The notes under the pieces are model-generated. The model saw only the letters and a list, made by a program, of their open reading frames with translations. It had not been told where the DNA came from and made no database searches. DNA of 15,173 bases from the NCBI GenBank assembly GCA_910586645.1, contig CAJUIS010000039.1:1-15173 (forward strand), written 5' to 3'. Positions within the stretch are counted from its first letter, which is position 1. Every line of letters begins with the position of its first letter. Position numbers and translations under genes: made by a program. Of the stretch, positions 1 through 6,449 are shown piece after piece. The stretch comes from an uncultured Lachnospiraceae bacterium. Lineage in GTDB: Bacteria > Bacillota > Clostridia > Lachnospirales > Lachnospiraceae.

Positions 1-1
1 T

Positions 2-1366
2 ATGAGCAGTATATTTTGTGAAGTATCCAAATACCTGATGATTATATTTTTTGCATTCTATACGTGGGAATGCTTTTCGGTCTTTAAAAGGAAGTCGAAG
101 GAGCAGCAGGAGGCCATTTTCCGGCGCCAGAATGTTCTGATGTTTCTTTTGCATTTTGACGGATATATGGTATTGTTTGATCAGACGAACAATCCGAAAA
201 TATTTATTATTTATGGGGCTCAAGTTGTCTTTTTCCTGATCGTCATCAGCAGCTACAGGCTGCTGTATGAAAACTCAGCGCAGCTTCTTGTGAACAATAT
301 GTGTATGCTGCTTGCGGTTGGTTTTTTGATTTTGAGCAGGATTTCTTATGAAAAAGCAGTCAGGCAGTTTACGATAGCCGTAGGATCTATGATTTTTGCG
401 CTCGGCATACCGTTTCTTATCCAGAAAATCCGTTTTGCGAGAAAGCTGTCCTGGCTTTATGCGGGAACGGGGCTTTTGGCTCTTTCTGTAGTAGCGGTTC
501 TTGGAGCCAAAAGCTACGGGGCAAAGCTTTCTTTTACGATTGCGGGGATTTCCATTCAGCCGTCAGAATTTGTTAAGATTATCTTTGTATTTTTTGTGGC
601 CGGTATGCTGTACCAGTCCAAAAATTTTAAACAGATTTTTATTACGACGGTGACTGCCGCGGCATATGTGATGATACTGGTGTTTTCAAAAGATTTGGGA
701 GGAGCGCTGATCTTTTTCGTCGTTTATCTTGTTATGCTCTATGTGGCGACCGGAAACCCGTTTTATTTTATCGGCGGTCTGGCGGGAGGCTCTGCAGCGG
801 CCGTTATCGCCTACAAGCTGTTTGCCCATGTGCGCGTGAGGGTTGTAGCCTGGCAGGATCCTTTGAGCGTCATTAACGATGAAGGCTATCAAATCTGCCA
901 GTCGCTGTTTGCAATCGGAACGGGAGGATGGTTTGGAACAGGATTAAACCAGGGAATGCCGGAGAAAATTCCAAAAGTGGAGCAGGATGTTGTTTTTTCT
1001 GCAATTTCCGAAGAATTGGGCGGGATTTTTGCACTGTGTCTGATTATGGTCTGCATGAGCTGTTTTCTGATGTTTTTAAATATTGCAATGCAGCTTAGGG
1101 ACGGATTTTATAAGCTTGTGGCCCTGGGGCTTGGCACGACGTATGGATTTCAGTCATTTCTTACGATTGGCGGCGTGATAAAATTTATTCCCTCTACCGG
1201 AGTGACGCTTCCTCTTGTCAGTTACGGCGGAAGCTCTCTGTTTAGCACGATGATTCTATTTGCCATTATTCAGGGATTTTATATTTTAAGGGAAAGAGAA
1301 GGAAAACAGAATGGACAGAAAACAGAAAGAAACGCAAAAGGGGAAAAAGCAAAATTCCGTGAATAA
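2..1366 (+). CDS. SEDS-family peptidoglycan glycosyltransferase (FtsW/RodA/SpoVE)
   Basis: This is a polytopic membrane protein of the SEDS family, which polymerises lipid II into glycan strands together with a class B PBP. Visible family signatures are QPSEFVKI (186-193), SKDLGGA with the conserved Asp231, the RVRVVAWQDP loop (about 277-287), VEQDVVFSAISEELG (326-340) and the C-terminal IPSTGVTLPLVSYGGSS (396-412). Hydrophobic helices run throughout, and the last ~25 residues are a charged cytoplasmic tail. The ATG at base 2 lies at the window edge, so no ribosome binding site can be seen and the true start could be slightly upstream. The 454-aa length already fits the longer, N-terminally extended clostridial members. 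Its 3' end overlaps the PBP gene by 56 bp, the usual SEDS-PBP partnership. Whether it serves division, elongation or sporulation cannot be decided from the sequence, so no symbol is given. Confidence 0.93.
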   Translation: MSSIFCEVSKYLMIIFFAFYTWECFSVFKRKSKEQQEAIFRRQNVLMFLLHFDGYMVLFDQTNNPKIFIIYGAQVVFFLIVISSYRLLYENSAQLLVNNMCMLLAVGFLILSRISYEKAVRQFTIAVGSMIFALGIPFLIQKIRFARKLSWLYAGTGLLALSVVAVLGAKSYGAKLSFTIAGISIQPSEFVKIIFVFFVAGMLYQSKNFKQIFITTVTAAAYVMILVFSKDLGGALIFFVVYLVMLYVATGNPFYFIGGLAGGSAAAVIAYKLFAHVRVRVVAWQDPLSVINDEGYQICQSLFAIGTGGWFGTGLNQGMPEKIPKVEQDVVFSAISEELGGIFALCLIMVCMSCFLMFLNIAMQLRDGFYKLVALGLGTTYGFQSFLTIGGVIKFIPSTGVTLPLVSYGGSSLFSTMILFAIIQGFYILREREGKQNGQKTERNAKGEKAKFRE

Positions 1367-2774
1367 CCGGGAGTTTGCGGTTATCACGTATTGCTTTATC
1401 GGCCTGTTTTTATGTACGATGGGATATTTCGTCTATTTTCAGGTGGCAAAAAGCGAAGATTTTATCAATAACCCCTATAATTCCCGGCAGGAAAATTTTG
1501 AAAAATCCGTTGTCCGGGGGAAAATCCTTTCAGCGGGCGGAGAAATTCTGGCGGAGACAAAGACGGACGGCGAGGGGAACGAGACGAGGGTATATCCCTA
1601 TGAAAATCTTTTTTCCCATATCGTGGGATATTCCACGAAGGATCACGGCCGTGCCGGAGTGGAGTCCTGGGCGAATTTTAATCTGCTGCGTTCGAACGCT
1701 TTTTTCCTGGAAAAAACAATGGATAAAGTGACGGATGAAAAGAGTATCGGCGACAATGTGGTGACGACGTTGGATTATTCGCTTCAGAACGCCGCATATC
1801 AGGCGCTTGGCGCTTACAACGGGGCAATTGCGGTAATGGAGCCCGCAACGGGAAAAATTCTTGCGATGGTTTCAAAGCCAGATTTTGATCCCAATACGAT
1901 TCAGGAAAACTGGGACAGGATTGTGGCGGATGAAAATTCAGAGTCCGTACTTTTAAACCGTGCGTCCCAGGGGCTTTATCCGCCCGGTTCTACGTTTAAA
2001 GTTGTAACTGCGCTCGAATTTATCCGGCAGAATCCGGACTCTTATCCGGATTATACGTATGCCTGTAACGGAAGCATTAAGGAAAACAACAGCAAATTAA
2101 GCTGTTTCAGCGGGGAAGTGCATGGAAGCGTGGATCTTAGGCGTTCTTTTGTAAAATCCTGCAATACGTCCTTTGCAAATATCGGCCTGTCTTTAAACGG
2201 CGACGCATTTGCAGAAACTTGCGATGGGCTTTTGTTTAATACGGCTCTTCCTGTGGAAAAGCTGGATACGTCAAAAAGCAGTTTTGTTTTAAACGGCGCA
2301 TCTTCCACAAGTGAGGTTATGGAGACTTCCATCGGGCAGGGTAAGACGCTGGTAACGCCGCTTCATATGCTGATGCTTACCGCTTCCATTGCCAACCGCG
2401 GCGTGCTGATGCGGCCGTATGTGATTGATTCGACACAGAATCACGAGGGCGGAGCGGTGAAAACATATTCGCCAGAACCCTACGGCCCGCTTTTTTCAGA
2501 AGAAGAAGCAGAAATTTTAAAGGATTACATGAAAGAGACGGTTACAGGCGGAACGGCTTCAAAATTAAGCGGTATGAGCTATGAGGCGTACGGAAAGACA
2601 GGGTCTGCGGAATTTGGAACAAATAAAGGCGACAGCCATGCCTGGTTTATCGGATATGCCCACAGAGAGGACAAAGAAGACATTGCCATTGCGGTAATTA
2701 TGGAGCGGGCGGGAATCGGAAGCGCCTATGCGGTTCCGGCCGCAAAGAATGTGTTTGATGCGTATTATCAATAG
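1311..2774 (+). CDS. Class B penicillin-binding protein (PBP2-type transpeptidase)
   Basis: This D,D-transpeptidase cross-links peptidoglycan outside the membrane and is the natural partner of the SEDS protein just upstream. It has a charged cytoplasmic N-terminus, one membrane anchor (about residues 22-46), an RGKI segment typical of the class B N-terminal module, and a transpeptidase domain from about 170 to the end. The three active-site motifs are present and well spaced: STFK with nucleophile Ser227 and Lys230, SCN at 283-285, and KTG at 429-431. At 487 aa it is a compact class B PBP without PASTA repeats. The ATG at 1311 has AGAAGGA at 1297-1303, 7 nt upstream, so the long overlap with the preceding gene looks real and suggests translational coupling. 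No terminator follows; a new promoter starts 3 bp after the stop. Confidence 0.95.
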   Translation: MDRKQKETQKGKKQNSVNNREFAVITYCFIGLFLCTMGYFVYFQVAKSEDFINNPYNSRQENFEKSVVRGKILSAGGEILAETKTDGEGNETRVYPYENLFSHIVGYSTKDHGRAGVESWANFNLLRSNAFFLEKTMDKVTDEKSIGDNVVTTLDYSLQNAAYQALGAYNGAIAVMEPATGKILAMVSKPDFDPNTIQENWDRIVADENSESVLLNRASQGLYPPGSTFKVVTALEFIRQNPDSYPDYTYACNGSIKENNSKLSCFSGEVHGSVDLRRSFVKSCNTSFANIGLSLNGDAFAETCDGLLFNTALPVEKLDTSKSSFVLNGASSTSEVMETSIGQGKTLVTPLHMLMLTASIANRGVLMRPYVIDSTQNHEGGAVKTYSPEPYGPLFSEEEAEILKDYMKETVTGGTASKLSGMSYEAYGKTGSAEFGTNKGDSHAWFIGYAHREDKEDIAIAVIMERAGIGSAYAVPAAKNVFDAYYQ

Positions 2775-2777
2775 CTC

Positions 2778-2806
2778 TTGCAAGGAATGGAAAAAAGAGG
2801 TATACT
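2778..2806 (+). promoter_or_regulatory. Sigma-A promoter of the NUDIX-gerW operon
   Basis: A -35 TTGCAA (2778-2783) and a -10 TATACT (2801-2806) are separated by exactly 17 bp. Each hexamer matches the vegetative consensus at 5 of 6 positions. Transcription would begin near 2813, about 30 bp before the NUDIX start codon. The gerW operon would therefore be expressed independently of the SEDS-PBP pair. Confidence 0.75.
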
Positions 2807-2844
2807 TATCTTTAAGTTTTAAAACCACATCAGGAGGTATTGCA

Positions 2845-3297
2845 ATGATAGAAGCAACAAGCTGTGGCGGTGTGGTAATTTTTCGTGGCAAGATTCTGGT
2901 GCTTTACAAGAATTATAAGAATAAATACGAGGGGTGGGTTCTGCCCAAAGGGACGGTGGAACCAGGAGAGGAATACAAAGAAACAGCCACTCGTGAAGTG
3001 CTTGAAGAAACGGGCGCAAAAGCATCTATCATTAAATATGTAGGAAAGAGCCAGTATTCTTTCACCATACCGGACGATACTGTGGAGAAGGAAGTTCACT
3101 GGTATTTGATGATGGCGGATAGTTATTACAGCAAACCACAGCGGGAAGAGTATTTTGCAGATTCAGGTTATTATAAATTCCATGAGGCATACCATCTTTT
3201 AAAGTTTGCCAATGAAAAGCAGATTTTGGAACGGGCCTATAATGAATATCTGGATTTGAGAAAGAGTAATTTATGGGGCAGCCACAAATATTTTTAA
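2845..3297 (+). CDS. NUDIX hydrolase
   Basis: A 150-aa single-domain NUDIX hydrolase, a family that cleaves nucleoside diphosphates linked to another moiety (X) using divalent metal. The NUDIX box is complete at about residues 36-58: Gly36, Glu42, then Arg-Glu (50-51), Glu-Glu (54-55) and Gly57, matching GX5EX7REUXEEXGU. It is preceded by the common WVLPKG lead-in. The reading frame is open upstream to 2728, but the start at 2845 is chosen because AGGAGG (2832-2837) lies 7 nt before it and the domain begins there; the longer form would also run through the promoter. Its position as first gene of an operon ending in gerW gives no substrate. The lead-in resembles Ap4A/(di)phosphoinositol-type NUDIX proteins, but the substrate cannot be assigned. 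Confidence 0.93.
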   Translation: MIEATSCGGVVIFRGKILVLYKNYKNKYEGWVLPKGTVEPGEEYKETATREVLEETGAKASIIKYVGKSQYSFTIPDDTVEKEVHWYLMMADSYYSKPQREEYFADSGYYKFHEAYHLLKFANEKQILERAYNEYLDLRKSNLWGSHKYF

Positions 3298-3327
3298 TAA
3301 AGTTGACGGAAGCGGCAGGGATTTTGC

Positions 3328-3654
3328 ATGAAATGGCATGAGGATTTATATGCGGGGAAGAGTATCCGGCGCAGACTATGGAAAGTCAAATGGAAGATTG
3401 TGCACAATGCGGGGCAGATCCGTGTGTATGTGATTACGTTTTCTTCCAATGAGAAAAATCTTTTGGACATTATACCGTCCAGAGAGCTTTTGCAGAAGCA
3501 TTATCCCAAAAAGGATCTCTATGTTATCGGGCTGGCAGGAAATTATAAAGAAGCCGTTGAGCTTGCAGCTTACATCGTCAGCGAGGTATACCAGGCGACA
3601 GGAGGCTTTGATGTAAGAAGTTATATTCGGCAAAAAGGAAAACTGAACACATGA
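3328..3654 (+). CDS. Small basic protein of unknown function
   Basis: A 108-aa soluble protein that I do not recognise. It has no signal peptide or membrane segment. The N-terminal 30 residues are rich in Lys, Arg and Trp, followed by alternating beta-like (RVYVITF, LYVIGLAG) and helical (EAVELAAYIVSEVY) stretches consistent with a small alpha/beta fold. The start at 3328 has an AGGGA (3317-3321) 6 nt upstream. The stop codon overlaps the ATG of the next gene (ATGA at 3651-3654), so translation is probably coupled to the DUF2953 gene. Its position between a NUDIX hydrolase and the DUF2953-gerW pair suggests a role in the same regulon, but nothing in the protein points to a function. Confidence 0.8.
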   Translation: MKWHEDLYAGKSIRRRLWKVKWKIVHNAGQIRVYVITFSSNEKNLLDIIPSRELLQKHYPKKDLYVIGLAGNYKEAVELAAYIVSEVYQATGGFDVRSYIRQKGKLNT

Positions 3655-4466
3655 GCATTCTTATTTTTATTTTGAAATTGATGGGGATTTTGCTTTTGCT
3701 GCTGTTGTTTTTACTGGCGCTGTTTTTGTTTCACCCCATTTTTTACCGGATAGAAGGCGAGATAGAAGAAAAGACGTCCGTCCAGGGATATTTTTGGTGG
3801 CTCTTTCAGATACTAAGGCTGGAGTTTTATTTAACAGACGGAAAAGTAAAGTGGAAGTTCCGTTTTTTTGGAGTTTCAAAAGAGTTTGGAGCAGAGGATT
3901 GGGAAGGAGAAACTCCCTTCAAGGATGAACCGGACTGCATAGAGACGCATGGAAAGACAGAGAGAAAAGAAGAACGCGCCGCAGAGATAGAGGAGGGGCG
4001 GGAGGTTTCTCATGGAACTGCGCCCAGGCCCAAAAAGAGCGGGAAGCCAAAGAAAGCATCCAAAGAAAAGCCGTCTCAAAAGAAGGAAAAAAAGACCGGA
4101 AAAAGCGGCTTTTCCCGTATGAAGGAAGAATTTACGGATTCCGGAAACCGTCAGGCGGTTACGCATCTTTGGAGAGAGTTTTGTTTTTTGCTGTCTCATT
4201 TAAAGCCCAGACATTTAAAGGCCGAATTGTCCTTTTCCACAGGAGATCCGGCGGCAACGGGAGAAGTGACGGGAGCGCTTGCTCTTATTCCCGCAGTTTA
4301 CCGCTGCGGCGTCCATATTTATCCGGATTTTTTATCGGAGGAATGGTATGTCAGAGGAAGTTTTGGAATGAGGGGACATATGGCGCTGGTTCAGACGCTC
4401 AGGGTTTTATTTCGGCTGATAAGGGATAAGAATCTTAGAAGATTATATTATAAATTGAGAAAATAG
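3651..4466 (+). CDS. DUF2953 domain membrane protein (YtfI-like)
   Basis: A 271-aa protein with one strong N-terminal membrane helix (about residues 3-28, Leu/Phe rich) and a short beta-rich stretch (32-76). A long Lys/Glu-rich, low-complexity linker follows (about 85-160). The C-terminal segment contains SFSTGDPAATGEVTGAL (194-210), the conserved motif of DUF2953, then IYPDF (223-227). Direct precedence before gerW reproduces the Bacillus ytfI-ytfJ arrangement and supports the assignment. The biochemical function is unknown; a link to sporulation or the spore envelope is inferred only from this conserved neighbourhood. The start ATG overlaps the stop of the previous gene by four bases. The linker is unusually long and charged and may hold the C-terminal domain away from the membrane. 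Confidence 0.85.
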   Translation: MSILIFILKLMGILLLLLLFLLALFLFHPIFYRIEGEIEEKTSVQGYFWWLFQILRLEFYLTDGKVKWKFRFFGVSKEFGAEDWEGETPFKDEPDCIETHGKTERKEERAAEIEEGREVSHGTAPRPKKSGKPKKASKEKPSQKKEKKTGKSGFSRMKEEFTDSGNRQAVTHLWREFCFLLSHLKPRHLKAELSFSTGDPAATGEVTGALALIPAVYRCGVHIYPDFLSEEWYVRGSFGMRGHMALVQTLRVLFRLIRDKNLRRLYYKLRK

Positions 4467-4477
4467 GAGGTTTTCAA

Positions 4478-4906
4478 ATGTCAGACAATACGTTTCATGC
4501 AACGGTGGAATCGTTATTTAAAGGAATGGACAATTTTATCACGACAAAGACGGTTGTGGGAGAGGCGATTCACATCGGGGACACGATTATCCTTCCGCTT
4601 GTGGATGTGTCTTTTGGCGTGGCGGCAGGAGTATTTACGAAAGACAAGCAGAACAATGGCGGCGGGGGCATGGGAGGAAAGGTTATGCCAAGCGCCGTAC
4701 TTGTCATTTCAAACGGAACGACAAAGCTTGTCAACGTTAAGAATCAGGACGGGATTACAAAAGTCCTTGATATGGTGCCTGACTTTGTCAATAAATTTAC
4801 AAGCAAAGAAGGAAAAGAGGGCATATTAAAAGAGGAACCGGAGGCAAAGGAGAAAGCCGGAAAAGCCATGGAAGATATTCTTTCAGATTCTGTCAATCAG
4901 GCATAA
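4478..4906 (+). CDS. gerW: Sporulation protein GerW (YtfJ)
   Basis: A 142-aa protein of the GerW/YtfJ family, made in the forespore of Bacillus and needed there for efficient germination in response to some germinants. Recognisable features are the N-terminal helix (about 6-20), the core TVVGEAIHIGDTIILPLVDV (25-44), a Gly-rich GGGGMGG segment (about 61-67) followed by MPSAVLVI, and a charged C-terminal tail. AGGAGG (4465-4470), overlapping the stop of the upstream gene, lies 7 nt before the ATG. It is the last gene before a strong hairpin terminator. Its presence is the clearest evidence that the organism belongs to an endospore-forming lineage. No dedicated sporulation-sigma promoter was identified in front of it. 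Confidence 0.93.
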   Translation: MSDNTFHATVESLFKGMDNFITTKTVVGEAIHIGDTIILPLVDVSFGVAAGVFTKDKQNNGGGGMGGKVMPSAVLVISNGTTKLVNVKNQDGITKVLDMVPDFVNKFTSKEGKEGILKEEPEAKEKAGKAMEDILSDSVNQA

Positions 4907-4923
4907 AAACAGGATAAGATTTC

Positions 4924-4962
4924 AAAAAAGATGCATATAGTAATATATATGCATCTTTTTTT
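4924..4962 (+). terminator. Terminator after gerW
   Basis: A perfect 15-bp inverted repeat (arms 4924-4938 and 4947-4961) encloses an 8-nt loop. The left arm begins with six A and the right arm ends in a run of seven T. The stem core is GATGCATAT, so it is AT-rich, but the A/T flanks make it a plausible terminator in both directions. It also separates the gerW operon from the small membrane ORF downstream. Confidence 0.8.
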
Positions 4963-4977
4963 GGAGCGGGTGAGAAG

Positions 4978-5115
4978 ATGAAGAAACTGATTGGGTATTC
5001 GCTGTTTTGCATTGGCGTCGGGATGCTTTTGATGTGGATTATAGCCAGTGCGGTAATCGGGTTTTTGCTGATATGCCTTTGTATGATCCTGGGGTACTTT
5101 CTGTTCTGCAATTAA
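4978..5115 (+). CDS. 45-aa small hydrophobic membrane protein
   Basis: A short ORF beginning MKKLIGYSLF and ending GYFLFCN. After the two N-terminal lysines nearly the whole protein is hydrophobic, with two likely membrane helices (about residues 5-22 and 23-42) and several Met and Cys. GGAG at 4963-4966 lies 11 nt upstream of the ATG, directly after the gerW terminator T-run, so it would be translated from readthrough or from an unseen promoter. The stop falls 15 bp before the end of the convergent MerR gene. Small two-helix proteins of this kind are common in Lachnospiraceae, but I cannot name a function. Coding is inferred from the composition and the basic-hydrophobic layout. Confidence 0.65.
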   Translation: MKKLIGYSLFCIGVGMLLMWIIASAVIGFLLICLCMILGYFLFCN

Positions 5116-5130
5116 TGCGCAATGTGCCGT

Positions 5131-5595
5131 TTATTTATTTTTAAACTGCCAGTGACTGGAAAGTTCCAGAATGGAAAAAAGCAGAAAAGCCAACAACACA
5201 AAGAGAGGATCTGTGCCGGATATGGTCAGGATGATTGCCAGAAATATAGGAACGGTAAAATGCCGGATTCCCAGGTATATCTTGTGCCAAATCATCATTT
5301 TCGGATGTTGTTTCAGAACATGGCATTCTTCCGGAAGCGGCTGCGTGAGCCTGCAGGAAATCATTGTATTGAAAAATCCAGGCTGTAAAAACGCTTCATA
5401 TTCCAAACCGTCAATTTCAAATTTTGGGCGCATGCTTTCTTTCGTTACGATAAGATTCAGATCGGACTCCAGACCGTACTGGCATAACGCTACGGTAAAA
5501 TCTGAAGGCGTTGCCACGCTGTGATCCGACAAAAATGAAAATCCCTTCTTGGCTTCCATGGATTTGATTTTTTTGTAGTCTTCTATAATATTCAT
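5131..5595 (-). CDS. Possible internal-start product: 154-aa membrane protein
   Basis: An alternative translation product of the MerR-fusion gene, beginning at Met128 (MNIIEDYKKIKSMEAKKGF). The AAAGGAGG motif at 5603-5610, on the minus strand, sits 7 nt before this ATG and is a better Shine-Dalgarno than the one at the full-length start. The product would contain the soluble middle region and both C-terminal membrane helices but no DNA-binding domain. This is either a functional second start or the fossil of a two-gene arrangement in which a small membrane protein gene followed a MerR gene. Sequence alone cannot distinguish the two. Confidence 0.45.
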   Translation of the reverse strand: MNIIEDYKKIKSMEAKKGFSFLSDHSVATPSDFTVALCQYGLESDLNLIVTKESMRPKFEIDGLEYEAFLQPGFFNTMISCRLTQPLPEECHVLKQHPKMMIWHKIYLGIRHFTVPIFLAIILTISGTDPLFVLLAFLLFSILELSSHWQFKNK

Positions 5596-5976
5596 AAAAC
5601 GGCCTCCTTTACGTTCTATCTGCTCCATTTTTAAAAGGATGGCTTCGGTATTAAGAGAATCAGGATCCGCGTGAAGGAAGAAACGGCACATTTTAACTGC
5701 GGCGTCCAGGTCTTTCTGCTTTTCTGACAGAAAATGAAGATGCTGTTCAATGATTTTGTTTCTGTCTTCTCCGTTTAAAATTTTCTGGATATTTTCAAGA
5801 GAAACATCCAGTTTGCGCAGAATTTTAATTTGTTTTAATGTCTCTATGTCTTCCGGGGTATATTCCCGATAGCTGTTTTCCTGATTGCGTTTTGGAGAGA
5901 GCAATCCTTTTTTTTCATAGAAACGGATGTTCTGTTTTGTGATTCCTGTTAAAAGTTCTGCTTCGCTGATATTCAT
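5131..5976 (-). CDS. MerR-family regulator fused to a membrane-anchored domain
   Basis: A 281-aa protein. Residues 1-70 form a MerR winged helix-turn-helix (TKQNIRFYEKKGLL, then SYREYTPEDIETLKQI), followed by a helical dimerisation segment (about 75-122). Instead of a short effector domain it continues into a soluble region (about 128-236) and two hydrophobic helices near the C-terminus (239-253 and 256-271). The regulator is therefore probably tethered to the membrane, or the gene encodes two products. The start at 5976 has AAAGGAGC (5984-5991) 7 nt upstream. Within the gene, Met128 (codon at 5593-5595) is preceded by a textbook AAAGGAGG at 5603-5610 with a 7-nt gap. This is a strong internal ribosome binding site that could yield a separate 154-aa membrane protein. 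The frame is intact across the junction. The effector and targets are unknown; autoregulation is suggested by the promoter. Confidence 0.9.
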   Translation of the reverse strand: MNISEAELLTGITKQNIRFYEKKGLLSPKRNQENSYREYTPEDIETLKQIKILRKLDVSLENIQKILNGEDRNKIIEQHLHFLSEKQKDLDAAVKMCRFFLHADPDSLNTEAILLKMEQIERKGGRFMNIIEDYKKIKSMEAKKGFSFLSDHSVATPSDFTVALCQYGLESDLNLIVTKESMRPKFEIDGLEYEAFLQPGFFNTMISCRLTQPLPEECHVLKQHPKMMIWHKIYLGIRHFTVPIFLAIILTISGTDPLFVLLAFLLFSILELSSHWQFKNK

Positions 5977-6007
5977 AATACGGGCTCCTTTCTGTGCTGT
6001 TGTATGA

Positions 6008-6038
6008 AATATAAAGGATATAGCCGGTATAAGGTCAA
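6008..6038 (-). promoter_or_regulatory. MerR-type promoter (19-bp spacer) of the MerR-fusion gene
   Basis: Read on the minus strand, TTGACC (6033-6038) and TATATT (6008-6013, 5 of 6 consensus) are separated by 19 bp. This over-long spacer is typical of promoters that MerR proteins activate by DNA distortion. An imperfect dyad with TATA arms (6019-6031) lies near the centre of the spacer. An alternative -10 closer to the -35 exists but matches less well. Autoregulation is inferred. Confidence 0.5.
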
Positions 6039-6057
6039 GAGAAAAGTGTAAAATTCG

Positions 6058-6102
6058 AAAAAAATAATAAAAAAGGAAACAGCTTCGATTTGAAGTGTTT
6101 CC
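6058..6102 (-). terminator. Terminator downstream of rpmB
   Basis: On the minus strand the repeat GGAAACACTTC / GAAGCTGTTTCC (6075-6102) forms a stem of 11 pairs with one bulged base and a 5-nt loop. A T-rich run (TTTTTTATTATTTTTTT) follows. It lies just after the rpmB stop and before the MerR promoter, isolating the two genes. Confidence 0.85.
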
Positions 6103-6120
6103 TCTGCATTCCGGAATATT

Positions 6121-6306
6121 CTATACCCGTTCCACTTTTCCGCTCCTTAAGCATCTGGTACAAACATATAATCTCTTAGGAGTCCCGTTTACTTTGCATC
6201 TTACACGTTTAATGTTTGATTTCCACATTCTATTCGTTTTTCTATTAGAATGGCTCACATTATGACCGAAATGCGCACCTTTTCCACAAACTGAACATTT
6301 TGCCAT
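6121..6306 (-). CDS. rpmB: Large ribosomal subunit protein bL28
   Basis: A 61-aa ribosomal protein L28 of the 50S subunit. The N-terminus MAKCSVCGKG and HNVSHSNRKTNRMWKSNIKR are characteristic, and CTRCLRSGKVERV closes the protein. Cysteine pairs at 4/7 and 49/52 make it the zinc-binding (C+) form. The length is full for the family. AAGGAGGT (6313-6320) precedes the ATG by 6 nt. The gene is monocistronic, with its own extended -10 promoter upstream and a hairpin terminator downstream, and is transcribed divergently from uppP. Zinc-containing L28 copies are exchanged for zinc-free ones under Zur control in some bacteria; no Zur box was evident here. Confidence 0.97.
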   Translation of the reverse strand: MAKCSVCGKGAHFGHNVSHSNRKTNRMWKSNIKRVRCKVNGTPKRLYVCTRCLRSGKVERV

Positions 6307-6362
6307 GACCGCACCTCCTTATATTTATTAAGTTTACTCTGTCGTAAGCTCATAACATAGTT

Positions 6363-6391
6363 ATTCTAGCAGATAGAAATGCAGAATGCAA
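6363..6391 (-). promoter_or_regulatory. Extended -10 promoter of rpmB
   Basis: On the minus strand TTGCAT (6386-6391) and TAGAAT (6363-6368) are spaced 17 bp apart. TGC directly before the -10 gives an extended -10 element, which compensates for the weak -35. Transcription would start near 6356, about 50 bp before the rpmB start codon. The -35 overlaps the left end of a perfect palindrome at 6390-6413. Confidence 0.65.
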
Positions 6392-6413
6392 GAAATTTTT
6401 CGAAAAATTTCTT
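6390..6413. repeat. 24-bp perfect palindrome between divergent promoters
   Basis: AAGAAATTTTT, CG, AAAAATTTCTT reads identically on both strands, with 11-bp arms around a CG centre. It lies between the rpmB -35 and the uppP -35, overlapping the former by two bases. It has no loop, and neither predicted transcript would contain it. It is therefore a candidate protein-binding operator or a DNA-structural element rather than a terminator. Confidence 0.7.
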
Positions 6414-6421
6414 TTCCTTCT

Positions 6422-6449
6422 TTTACAGATATTTTTTTTATGCTAAAAT
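6422..6449 (+). promoter_or_regulatory. Extended -10 promoter of the uppP operon
   Basis: TTTACA (6422-6427) and TAAAAT (6444-6449) are separated by 16 bp, with TGC immediately before the -10. Transcription would begin near 6456, giving a leader of about 70 nt. A second possible promoter is ATGACA (6466-6471) with TAGACT (6489-6494) at 17-bp spacing. Either could drive the six-gene operon. Confidence 0.6.

Noticed and set aside
2728..2844. Longer NUDIX reading frame starting inside the PBP gene
   Set aside because: The extra 39 codons span the PBP end and the promoter; AGGAGG at 2832-2837 fixes the start at 2845.
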